Shown piece after piece: positions 1 to 7,758 of a DNA stretch of 32,242 nucleotides. The stretch spans positions 108,120-140,361 of the forward strand of contig WELB01000074.1 in assembly GCA_009602725.1 (NCBI GenBank), written 5' to 3'. The DNA comes from Spirogloea muscicola (taxonomy: Eukaryota > Streptophyta > Zygnematophyceae > Spirogloeales > Spirogloeaceae). The position numbers and the translations under genes are program-made. The notes under the pieces are model-generated. The model ran no database searches, was not told the origin of the DNA, and worked only from the letters and a program-made list of their open reading frames with translations. The number at the start of each line of letters is the position of its first letter. Within the stretch, counting starts at the first letter, position 1.

Positions 1-36
<36 letters not shown>

Positions 37-91
37 TGTCCCGGAGCCAGCAGCGGCCCCGCAGCCAGCGGCGAGCAGCGGCAACTGCTAA
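1..91 (+). CDS. Possible 3' end of a truncated upstream gene, Ala-rich C-terminus
   Basis: The window opens in a (GGC)n tract of 36 bases. The frame starting at base 2 reads a poly-alanine run followed by VPEPAAAPQPAASSGNC and a TAA stop at 89-91. A short Ala/Pro-rich tail of this kind is a plausible C-terminus, but nothing identifies a function, and any GC-rich tract gives such a reading. It may equally be untranslated sequence. The stretch 92-403 shows no supported gene; an A/T-rich CAATAAATAG at about 246-255 is a weak TATA-like candidate for the next gene. Confidence 0.2.
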
Positions 92-403
92 TTGGCAGAT
101 TTCGAGGACGGCTTCTTAGATATCGCCGGTTAGCACACTTTCGCAGTGTCAGTTGATGTGGCGCCAGCCCCGCCGTACCGGCCTGCTCGCGGGACGGGCC
201 GCTCGGCGGCGGCCCCGTTAGCGGCTACAACGGCGGCGCGGGCATGCAATAAATAGTGCCATGCTCAGATCTGTTCGCCGGCGGCGACAAGCAGCCCATA
301 CCCGGATACCCGGGCGTCGTGAGCTTCACGCCGGAGGCCAGCCGCCTCCCCTCCTTCCCGCCTGCAGGCGAAGCTGCGCGAGCTCGTGCATGGCTGACGC
401 CTT

Positions 404-1649
404 ATGAAGCTCGGAGCCCATAGTCGCCGCCTCACTCCGCCGCAGCTTGGCTTGCTAGCCCAGCTCGCCAGCCGGCCAGTCGCTCCGAGCCAACGAGCCG
501 GCACCGCTCTCGCTCCGCGCTCAGCAAGGCTCGCCGAGGTGACGGCGCCGTCGCCAAGCCCTCTTGCCTCTCCTTCTCCGCGGCCTGTGCTGCAGGGCCG
601 GCCACACGAGGCCGAGTCAGAAGAGAAGAGCATGAGGGCTCCGGCGCCCAAGGTCAGGATGGCCGTGGCCGTGGCCCGAACCCCGGTCCTGCGGGCTGCT
701 CCGGCGGGGGCTGTGCCATTCCGGTGAGCGCCTTGACCGCGTGCTTTTCTTGCGGCAAGCTCGGCTGAGTGATCGAGCTAAGTCCGAGCAACTTTGTCAA
801 GCAGCAAACATGGGAGGGAAGCTGAACTGTTGCTGAGCGTCCGTCGTTCCGTGCTGTGCTTGTCCAGCAAAGTGCCCGGGTGCGAGTACGATGCCTTCTC
901 GTCGCCATTGGGCCGACTGACGGTCGTGGCGTCGCCGGCGGGCCTGCACGCCGTGCTCATGGACGGCGACGGGACGCGGGCGGACGCCCTCGCCGGGCTC
1001 CCCCACAACCCGGACCAACCGCTGCTCGCCGAGGTACTCAGCGTCACAGACAACGTTCTGTCTACGGGCTGGCTTGCAAGCGCTTGAGCAATGACAAGTG
1101 CCAGCAAGTTCTGCAGAAACATTGCAGGACAGAGCTCAAAGTTGCCGTGTTTTTAGAATGTACTGTATCATGCAAAGGAGCAACTTCTGCTGGGTACTCT
1201 GTGGTTCCTGATGAGCTCATTGTCTCACTACTAAAATCCTGCTGCAGGCGAGGCGGCAGCTTCAAAGTTATTTCCAGGGCACGCTGAAACGCTTCAGCCT
1301 GCCGCTTGCGCCGCTGGGCACGACATTTCAGCTCGCGGTGTGGCAAGCGCTGCAGCAGATTCCGCATGGTGAGACGCGGTCGTATGCAGCCCAGAGCACG
1401 CTCATGGGCCTGAGCGCTGGCCACGCTCGCGCCGTTGGCGCCGCCAATGGGCGGAATCCGCTCGCGATCATCATACCGTGCCACCGCGTGATCGGCAAGT
1501 CGGGCGGGCTCACAGGCTATGCCGGCGGCCTTGACCGCAAGAGCTTTCTTCTGCAGCTTGAGACGCGGGCAAAAGCACGGCCAAAGCAGAGATGTAAGGG
1601 ACCACAATCAGAGATCCTCCCAGCAAGGCAGTGGCAGTGGCCAACCTGA
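404..1649 (+). CDS. MGMT: Methylated-DNA--protein-cysteine S-methyltransferase (Ogt/MGMT family), three exons
   Basis: Suicide DNA-repair protein that moves an alkyl group from O6-alkylguanine (or O4-alkylthymine) onto its own cysteine. Exons inferred: 404-723, 868-1033 and 1248-1649. Both introns are GT-AG and the phases match (2 then 0), giving 295 aa. Exon 2 carries the N-terminal Ogt domain (SPLGRLTVVASPAGLHAV). Exon 3 carries QLQSYFQGTL, GTTFQLAVWQAL, IPHGETRSYAA, the RAVGAANGRNP helix, the active site PCHRV (Cys codon 1479-1481, about residue 240) and GYAGGLDRK, so the catalytic core is complete. About 100 extra N-terminal residues are rich in R, S, A and P and poor in acidic residues early on, which suggests an organelle transit peptide; an in-frame Met at 632 is an alternative start. 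The last 20 or so residues after the family's usual end are unconserved, and a GTAAGG at 1594 could be a further donor. Core certain; N- and C-termini inferred. Confidence 0.88.
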
Positions 1650-2205
1650 GGAACATACAGTCTGATGTTGGGCTTACTTTGACATAGAGGCCTTTGCGGA
1701 TGCTGCAAATTGAGCAGCAGCAACTAGATGACTGTGTGAGCTCATCAGCTACAAGACATCAGCTGGATGTCAGGCACCCAGGTCTAGCAGTTTATTCGTA
1801 GCATAATCAGGCTGTTCCTGTGTATCTGGCTATCATACAGCACGCTCCTGCCCTGGCAAGCATCTTTGCAATCTCTGCAAGCAGCAGTGCAAGTCTAGAA
1901 AGGCAGTGGCCAATCTCAACAAAGCATCACCGGCCAGCCCTAGCAAGCGCTGATGTGTGCGAGCAGCAATCTTGAAAGGTAGTGGCCTTTCTCCACCGCT
2001 TGGCAACGACATGGTATCATGAGGCCTCAGTGGCTTGTCACGAGTTGCAGCAAGATTCCGTGGTGTATAGGACGTCAAACAACAGCTTGGGTAGCTAAGA
2101 GATGTACGGCTGCACTCGTTCGGGTCGCTGGAGGTGTTTCAAGCACAGATATGACGTGCATGTCTCTGCGCCGATCGCAGTCATTGCCCCTTTACTTGCT
2201 GCGAG
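1650..2205. other. Intergenic, no supported gene
   Basis: Downstream flank of the alkyltransferase gene. No open frame here resembles a protein. Around 1816-1850 the sequence CTGTGTATCTGGCTATCA followed by CAGCACGCTCC resembles the LINE 3'UTR stem-loop module seen at 27745-27840, so part of the stretch is probably decayed LINE tail. Confidence 0.5.
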
Positions 2206-2240
2206 AGCCAGCCCAAAAGAATGTACAAGCGAGGGAGCTC
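2206..2240 (-). mobile_element. LINE 3'UTR hairpin fragment
   Basis: Reads GCGAGAGCCAGCCCAAAAG then AATGTACAAGC on the + strand, which is the reverse complement of the stem-loop module repeated across the window (CTTGTCCATTCTTTTGGGC then TGGCTTCTCACAGCC in LINE sense). It is a short remnant without coding sequence. Confidence 0.6.
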
Positions 2241-2271
2241 TTCCAACGAAGCGAGGGAGCTCTTCCACGAT
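2228..2271. repeat. 22-bp tandem duplication
   Basis: The unit AGCGAGGGAGCTCTTCCA plus four bases occurs twice head to tail (2228-2249 and 2250-2271), immediately before the 5S-like segment. It may be a duplicated insertion-site flank or a replication-slippage product. Confidence 0.8.
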
Positions 2272-2320
2272 CATATCTGGGCCACTACACCGGATCCCAT
2301 CAGAACTCTGAAGTTAAGCC
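2268..2320 (+). ncRNA. 5S rRNA-derived 5' fragment fused to a LINE tail (pseudogene)
   Basis: The stretch holds CACCGGATCCCATCAGAACT, two further bases, then GAAGTTAAGC, which is the highly conserved first half of eukaryotic 5S rRNA including the start of its internal control region (A box, AAGTTAAGC). The preceding ATCATATC also resembles the usual 5S 5' arm. Homology stops at the point where 5S would continue GTGCTTGGGC; from there the sequence follows the LINE C-terminal coding tail (CGTGCTCTCGCTGCGG, compare CGTGCTTTGGCGGCGG at 18210). The C box is missing, so this cannot be a functional 5S gene. It is a 5S/LINE chimera, either a SINE3-like element or a single template switch. Confidence 0.75.
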
Positions 2321-2545
2321 GTGCTCTCGCTGCGGTCTCCGGCTTTCATCAGGGGGATAGTTTTCCGGCAGCTAGTCTGTCGGATTTGGGGCTCCTCACT
2401 CGTAACTACTGAGTGGTCCATCCTCCCCCGTTCTGCCGTTCTGCCCCCCCTCTTCAGGCCCCTTAGTCGCTGCTTAGCTCGTAGTCTGGCCCCTTCGAAC
2501 CTTGTCAATTCTTTTCGGGCTGGCTTCTCACAGCCCTTGCCCCCG
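2320..2545 (+). mobile_element. 5'-truncated LINE tail, ends LTRNY-stop, with 3'UTR hairpin
   Basis: From the 5S junction the + strand encodes ALAAVSGFHQGD, then FPAASLSDLGLLTRNY and a TGA at 2410-2412. This matches the conserved C-terminal peptide of the window's LINE family (ALAAASGFRxGD, FPxASxSDLxxLTRGY-stop). The 3'UTR follows and carries CTTGTCAATTCTTTTCGGGC and the stem-loop GGGCTG-GCTTCTCA-CAGCCC at about 2514-2533. All upstream coding sequence is missing, as expected from incomplete reverse transcription. Confidence 0.75.
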
Positions 2546-2573
2546 TTGGGAGAGCCACTTCTCTCTAATGGAA

Positions 2574-2645
2574 GGCAGTGGCCGGGAAAGGCCAGACCAA
2601 ACAGAATGTACGAAGGGCCGGAAAGGCGCAGAGAGCACTGCTCTC
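2574..2645 (-). mobile_element. LINE 3'UTR hairpin fragment, opposite orientation
   Basis: GGCCGGGAAAGGCCAGACC followed by AAACAGAATGTACGAAG is the hairpin module in reverse orientation. Together with the + copy at 2488-2536 it makes a close inverted pair just upstream of the F-box gene. Confidence 0.5.
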
Positions 2646-2818
2646 CGGGTGGCCGAGTGAACACTGGTACAGACGAGTGAGCACAGGACGACCGCCGCTG
2701 GCACCGCCTCAGCTGCCGCCGCCCGCGCGCGGGCGCCTCTAGTCACCGCGCCGCCAGGGCCTGCGCCTCGCGCTCAGCCGCGCCGCCTCCCGAGCTCCGC
2801 GCCCGATGGCGACGGCGG

Positions 2819-2822
<4 letters not shown>

Positions 2823-2860
<38 letters not shown>

Positions 2861-2861
2861 N
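2823..2861. other. Poly(A) run ending in an undetermined base (likely assembly artefact)
   Basis: Thirty-eight consecutive A residues followed by the window's only N, embedded in (CGG)-rich sequence 48 bases before the F-box ATG. The abrupt switch from GCGGCAGC to A(38)N and straight back to CGCCGGCGG suggests a gap-fill or read-end artefact rather than natural DNA. An upstream ATG at 2806 (MATAA...) may be the true start, with the frame across the gap unknown. Confidence 0.7.
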
Positions 2862-2908
2862 CGCCGGCGGCGGCGGGCGCCGGCGCCGACGGCTCGCGCT
2901 GCGCAGCC

Positions 2909-5830
2909 ATGCTGCCGGACGCGCTCATGCTGGAGGTCTTCCGGCGGCTGTGCTACGCCGACCGCGCGCGCCTGGGCATGGCCACCCAAGAGGTGCCTTC
3001 CCTCCCCTCTATCCTCCAACCCCTAACCCTAGACCTTAAGCCCTAAGCCTTAACCCCTATATTGTAAACCCTAACCCGGTTCCTGACCAGCACCTCATTC
3101 GGAACGCTGGTCATTTGCATCGCTCCGTCTCGTAATCGTCTCCTCTCATGCTGATGCCGCCCATGGCGCGTCGCAGATGCGGCGGCTGGCGGCGGACCCG
3201 CGGCTGTGGCAGGAGCTGGAGCTCTTCGTGGTGCCGTCCGACGTTCATGGCCGGCACAAGCACCACACCCATTACAGCAGCCAGGCACTTGTCGACGTCA
3301 AGGTTCGGGCGGCCACCTTACTACCTGCCGGCTGGCGCCAGACCTCCCTCCTCCTTCCTGCTCAGCTTTCCCCTCAGCTCATCTGACTTCCTGTTGCTGA
3401 CTCGGGGTCTCAGAGCGCCCTGTCTGCCTAGCCTGTGGCTCCGCTTATATAGTCATGAACACTCTCTGTATGCACCTGGCTGGCTTTTACAACCGCTCTT
3501 TGGATATCAGCAGCTGCATCATTTCCTGCTCAACCCCAACCCGTTCTACCTCGTCCCCTTTGGCCAGGCACTGGTTGCCTCGGGCGCAGCACTGGTGCTG
3601 GCGCCAGGCCCCGATGGACTCGACAGTCGCTGCGGCACAGCCAAGCTGGAGCTCCTTCTGGCACGCGCACACGGGCAGCTGCGCAGCGTTGATGTCCGCG
3701 ACTTGCGCCTGCGGACCTCTGACCCGCCGGGGGGCCTGCCGCGCCTGCCGCTGCGCGCCGTCGCCCTCCTGGCGGCCTCCCCCGGCCTCCTGCACCTTGC
3801 GCTCGCCCAGCTGGTGCTGGCAGACTCCGACATGGAGACGCTGGCCTCCGCGTGCCCGGGGCTTGTCACTCTCGAACTCCGCGACTGCCCCGCCAGCGCC
3901 GCCATGCTGCACACGGTCGCCAGGCTGCATTGCCTGGAGACGCTCGCCCTGCAGGACCTCGAGGGCTGGTCAGCGCCCCAGCCCTGTCCCTGCGCTCTCT
4001 CTTCCTCTCTCCTCGCCCCCCTTATAGCTACCCCTGCCTCCAGTCACTCAGCCTTATTCTCCGCCCCTTTCTCCTTTCTCTCAACCCATTGACAACCTAT
4101 GACTCCCCTGTCATAGGTTGTCCCTAAACCTAATCCCCTACACCCTAAACCCTAAAGCTACCCTAAGTCCCAACCCTAAATCCAATTAAGCTCAAACCTC
4201 AACCCTACGTTATCACTGCCCGACCCAATTTCTTCTTTCCTCCCTCTGCTTGCTCCTCCCACAACCACCCTGCAATTTACCCCCACACATGCTTGGTTGC
4301 CTCTCTCTGCCTGCGTCCATCTCCTTTTGGCCCCCCACGCTCTTCCGACCCCAAAAGATGCTCCACAGTTGTCGCTTGCTTGCCGGCTGCTGTATGCTTC
4401 CCAACCGGTGCTTTGCTGGCTGCACCTGCCTAAAACCGGCAACTGTGCAGGCGCAGCAACGGCGGCGGTGACGCGGTGCCTGGGGCAGACAACGTGGCCT
4501 CGCTCGCGCGTGCGCTTCCGCGTCTGCGCTCCTTCTCGCTGGGCCAGTCGCCATGGGACTCGTCAATAGCCGGCGCGCTCCTGGCCGCCGCGCGGGGGCC
4601 GCTGGAGCATCTTGCGCTTGGTCGCCGCGAGGAGTTTGCCACCTCAATGTTCCTGCAGCCGGATGGCAGCCACTTTGCACCCGACCTCGCCCGTCACCAC
4701 AAGCTTCGCTCGTGCGTGGGGCCTCAGTCGATGCAACTTTCCTCCTCGCACCTCCTTCGCTCTCCTCCCTCCTCGCTCCTCCCTCGGCACCTCCGCTCCC
4801 ATGTAACAGTGGAGTTGCTGGATTCTGTGTCAGATATTGTCTTGAGTTAGTCGTATTGAGCTTGGTTGAGTTGGTCATTCTACCCTACACTCCATACCAC
4901 GGACCGTTACCCTCTACCCAACCGCTGAGGGCATGGAAAGCCACTGTGACCCTCCTTAACCCTTGGGTTCCAGATGCAAGCCCTCCCCTTCATGGTTGCC
5001 TCTCCAGCCCCTCCTTCATTCTAACACACCCATTTGTTGCCCATTGTGTCCAGGCTCCTGCTTGGCGGATATGCACTGTCCAATGAAGCCTTTGACGCCG
5101 TCGCCAGGGGCTGCCCCGAGCTGGAGACCTTGGAGCTCTGGCACGGCAGCATCGACGATGGCACGCTGGGCATTGTTGCCGTGGCGCTTCCATTGCTCAA
5201 GGTCTCAGCTGCTGCATGTGCCTGTGCTGCACCAAGCGGACAACACTGTCTAAACTTATTATTGATCGTCTGCGGCTGAGCTCCTGAAGTATAGCAGCAC
5301 CCACGTTCTGATCAGCTGGGCTGGCCACGCAGGTGCTGCGCGTGCTGTGCAATTACGGCGTGTCCGATAAGGGCCTGGCATCACTGGGGCAACGCTTAAC
5401 TGTCCTTGAGGAGCTCGAGGTGTGGCACTGTCCTTCCAAATGGCCACTTCCGCATGGCCACCATACCCAACAATGTCAGACGTCGTCACACCTCGCCAGC
5501 GAGTCCAGGCAGGGGCCCTTGTCTGCCTGCCACTGGTAATGTTGCCATAGTCCCAAGCGTTGCTGAAGCAAGCATGTGCCTAATACTGAAATTCCCGTCG
5601 GAATGGTTTGCGGCTTTCAGTTGGGATTTGTGTGCGAGAGTGACCCGTACGGGTACCCCCATGCCATTGATGACCTCCTTATCTCTGATGCCGGCCTTCT
5701 GCGGCTCTCTGGCTGCCGGGCGCTCAAGCGATTGTACGTTGGTGGCGAGCTCTGGGCACCAATGGACTTTTTCACGCACATCACTGCCGTCGGACTTGAC
5801 CGCCTCCGCACCATGCTGGGCACCTTGTAG
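2909..5830 (+). CDS. F-box/leucine-rich-repeat protein, seven exons
   Basis: Probable substrate-recognition subunit of an SCF ubiquitin ligase. Exons: 2909-2992, 3177-3302, 3511-3968, 4451-4711, 5054-5201, 5333-5419 and 5621-5830. All junctions are GT-AG with matching phases (0,0,2,2,0,0) and the sum is 457 codons plus TAG. Residues 2-45 form the F-box, split by intron 1: LPDALMLEVFRRL, DRARLGMA, then RRLAADPRLWQELEL. The remainder has degenerate leucine-rich repeats of the F-box-LRR/AMN1 type: TLASACPGLVTLELRDC, LHCLETLALQDLEGW, GCPELETLELWHGSID, LPLLKVLRVLCNYGVSDKG, LEELELGF, GCRALKRLYVGG. No transmembrane segment is seen. The start is uncertain because an in-frame Ala/Gly-rich extension runs back into the poly(A)-N artefact. 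Introns 1 and 3 hold telomere-like repeats and intron 2 holds a LINE tail that abuts exon 3. Confidence 0.82.
3003..3078. repeat. Degenerate telomere-like CCCTAA tract in F-box intron 1
   Basis: Contains CCCCTAACCCTAGACC, TTAAGCCCTAAGCCTTAACC and TAAACCCTAACCC, variants of the CCCTAA/CCCTAAA telomere repeat. It lies wholly in intron 1, far from a chromosome end as judged by the genes on both sides. Confidence 0.7.
3345..3525 (+). mobile_element. LINE 3'UTR tail in F-box intron 2, reaching the exon 3 acceptor
   Basis: The sequence CTCAGCTCATCTGACTTCCT, GTTGCTGACTCGGGGTC, CTGCCTAGCCTGTGGCTCCG, TCATGAACAC, TGTATGCACCTGGCTGGC and CGCTCTTTGGATATCAGCAG parallels 27700-27840 in the full-length LINE almost module for module. 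The encoded remnant SSSDFLLLTRG is the family's C-terminal peptide. Homology continues to about AGCAGCTGCAT (compare AGCAGCCGCAT at 27828), so the acceptor at 3508-3510 lies inside the LINE-derived segment. Confidence 0.75.
4122..4212. repeat. Degenerate telomere-like CCCTAAA tract in F-box intron 3
   Basis: Contains CCCTAAACCTAATCCCC, CACCCTAAACCCTAAAGC, ACCCTAAGTCCC and CAACCCTAAATCC. The seven-base CCCTAAA form is the plant/green-algal telomere type. This is the second such tract in the same gene. Confidence 0.75.
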
Positions 5831-6214
5831 GGTTCATGCGTCATGTCAGCCTGTCCCCTTCACTGGCCCTCTGACAAAGGTGGACTGACATGTATCCTCC
5901 GCTTCGCCGATTCAGAGGGCTCAAAATCATTTGTACGCTCCTAAGCTCCTCTGCCTGCTGCAACTTGGTTGCTGTCTTTCTCCCCTGGCAGCTTCTAAAT
6001 TGCCTTTGGCAAACCATAGCTAGGCTCATATCGTGATTATTTGATGAAGAGGGCTTCAAGCTGGAGTACTTGGGAGGACCAAGCTGCGTAATGGGAAAGG
6101 CCGGCAATGTCTCTTGCAGTCACTTGTCATGATACGGGACGTCAACTGCCATATCACATTGATAGGGCAAATTGGAGTTGATTGTGCTTAGGTGTGTCTT
6201 GCAGCACTTTTCGG
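5831..6214. other. 3' flank of the F-box gene, nothing recognised
   Basis: No open frame, repeat or RNA gene is supported here; it probably includes the F-box 3'UTR. I saw no clear polyadenylation signal. Confidence 0.5.
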
Positions 6215-6217
6215 CAT

Positions 6218-6270
6218 CTTCGGACCTTGTCAAGGCACTGGCTGTGAGTGCCAGCCTAAAGGAATGCACG
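6218..6270 (-). mobile_element. LINE 3'UTR hairpin fragment
   Basis: GGCTGTGAGTGCCAGCCTAA followed by AGGAATGCACG is the reverse-oriented stem-loop module. The preceding GGACCTTGTCAAGGCACT also echoes the module's other flank. Confidence 0.55.
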
Positions 6271-6324
6271 TAGGAAGGAGTAAGCAACAGGTCTTTTTGG
6301 CCACTTTCATTCCATGTTGTGCAC

Positions 6325-6560
6325 TTGCAGGCAGGCCGCGCTTTAGCTGCTACTTCTGGGTCTCGTTTGGGTGCCTGATTTCCAGCTGCAACTTACTCCG
6401 ACTTGTGGCTGCTGACTCGGGGTTACTAATCTCCCATTCGCTGTAGCCTCTTGCATAGCTGTGTGCTTTGGCGCCTTCGGCCCTTTGAGCCTTGTTCATT
6501 CATTTCTGGGCTGGCTCTCCTGAATCACAGTGTGCTTCAGAGCTTTCTCTGGCTCCTTCG
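6325..6560 (+). mobile_element. 5'-truncated LINE tail, ends LTRGY-stop
   Basis: Frame reads HLQAGRALAATSGSRLGA, one in-frame TGA, then FPAATYSDLWLLTRGY and TAA (about 6427-6429). The 3'UTR carries GAGCCTTGTTCATTCATTTC and the hairpin start TGGGCTGGCTCTCC. A second similar box, TCCTTCGAACTCCGTC, follows at about 6556. It is one of the clearest copies of the shared C-terminal peptide. Confidence 0.75.
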
Positions 6561-6711
6561 AACTCCGTCTATTGCTTTTCCTGTGCTGGCCTATTTCAGC
6601 CACTGCCCTGTACTTGAAGCGTCTTTTCTTCTTTCCACAGCCCCCGCTTGCGCTGTAGCAGAGCTCACTTCTTGAGAACGGACATAAGGACACACCTGAA
6701 GACGAAATTGC

Positions 6712-6785
6712 TCGCCCATGAAGAAGAGGGGTGGGAAAGGCCAAGCCCAAAAGACTAGACAAGCGCCAGAGGAGGAGGAGTAACA
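6712..6785 (-). mobile_element. LINE 3'UTR hairpin fragment, opposite orientation
   Basis: GCTCGCCCATGAAGAAGAGG, GGTGGGAAAGGCCAAGCCC and AAAAGACTAGACAAGCGCC follow the same order as 19708-19780 (GCTCGCCCATAGAGAAGAGA, GGCTGGCAAAGCCAGCCC, AAAAAGAATGGACAA). This is therefore a diverged reverse-strand tail. Confidence 0.6.
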
Positions 6786-6789
6786 AGAA

Positions 6790-7499
6790 TCAGTCCGATC
6801 TGGGAACGATGTTAGAGCCAGAGCTAGGGGGGTGGGGGTGTCTGGGGCTGGCAAGCGGGGCGGGCGGGCCAAGCGGGCCGGGGACGAGCGCGGGGTTTGG
6901 CCCGCACATGGGGGACTGCCAGACAGCCCTCAGCCGGAGGCACCTGGTCGACGGGGCGTCACGTGCGACCGCCAGCATGTGATCTCGGCAGAACATCGTC
7001 GTGAAGCCCCATCTGGCCCTATTGCGACGGCGGTCAGGGGGCCCGGCCGGGGAGATCCGACAGAGCCTTGTCACGCATCAGGTGTCGTACCGGGCGGCCC
7101 GAGTGTTGCGGCGTGCCGGGGCTTCCACGTGGCGGATTGCCTTCCGATCCAACGGCCGATGTGCGGCCGTACGGCGCCGCCGGGCAAGGGCTCGAAGCGG
7201 GGGTCCGAAAGAGGACAAGCCCAGGTGGGCTACTGTTGGCCCGGAGAAGGGCGGGGGCGAGGAGGGGGGGGAGCAAGGGGGTGAGGAGGGAGGGAGCAAG
7301 GGGGGAGGGTGGCCATGGCCTGGCCTGGCCCGAGGGACAGACCGCAACGTCCCGCGCTTCGGCTGTGGCGGCCATGAAACCCAAGCCTCCGTCTCTTTCC
7401 AAGCGCCCCTAAGCCTCTGCTGCATGTTGCTTGCCTGGGCGCAGCCGCAGGCTGCTGCAGCCGTAGCCGCAGCCGCAGCCGCAGCCGGAAAGTGAAGCG
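6790..7499. other. GC-rich region without a supported gene; purine-rich G tract
   Basis: Several overlapping open frames exist on both strands but none has a start, splice sites and a recognisable product together. A frame at about 7001-7140 contains VSYRAARVLRRA, faintly like the MULE-transposase pattern VSYxxAxRARxxA, too weak to call. From 7245 to 7313 the + strand is almost pure purine with repeated runs of four to eight G. Confidence 0.5.
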
Positions 7500-7562
7500 T
7501 ACAGCTGCCGATGATAGAAGAGCGGCTGTGATAGCCAGCCAGGTGCAGCCAGGACCGCGAGA
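7500..7562 (-). mobile_element. LINE 3'UTR module fragment
   Basis: AGCTGCCGATGATAGAAGAG, CGGCTGTGATAGCCAGCC and AGGTGCAG are the reverse complement of the module CTGCACCTGGCTGGCTATCA, CAGCCGCTC, also seen at 3475-3515 and 27786-27835. It lies about 200 bases upstream of the large secreted-protein gene, possibly in its promoter or 5'UTR. Confidence 0.7.
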
Positions 7563-7758
7563 GAGCGCCCTCCCGCAAGGCCGCCGCGGCTCGGCGGCAG
7601 GAGCAGGTCTGCGGAGGCGCGGAGCCCGCGGACGGGCCGCCCTGGTTCTGGGCCAGTAGCGACTCCGAGAGGAGTGCAGCCGAAGGCGTTTCTTTGATGA
7701 GGAAATATTGGCGCTGACGCGAACGGCGCCGAGGGAGGGGGCCAGCAGAGCCACTGTC

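Noticed and set aside
265-651. 128-codon - strand frame
   Set aside because: Antisense of the GC-rich first exon of the alkyltransferase; no motif, no splice support.
2484-2500. CCTTCGAACC as a tRNA T-arm
   Set aside because: It recurs in the LINE 3'UTR modules (6556, 28528) without any cloverleaf around it.
7001-7495. Mutator-like transposase fragment (VSYRAARVLRRA)
   Set aside because: One short resemblance in low-complexity Arg/Gly sequence; the neighbouring catalytic domain is absent.
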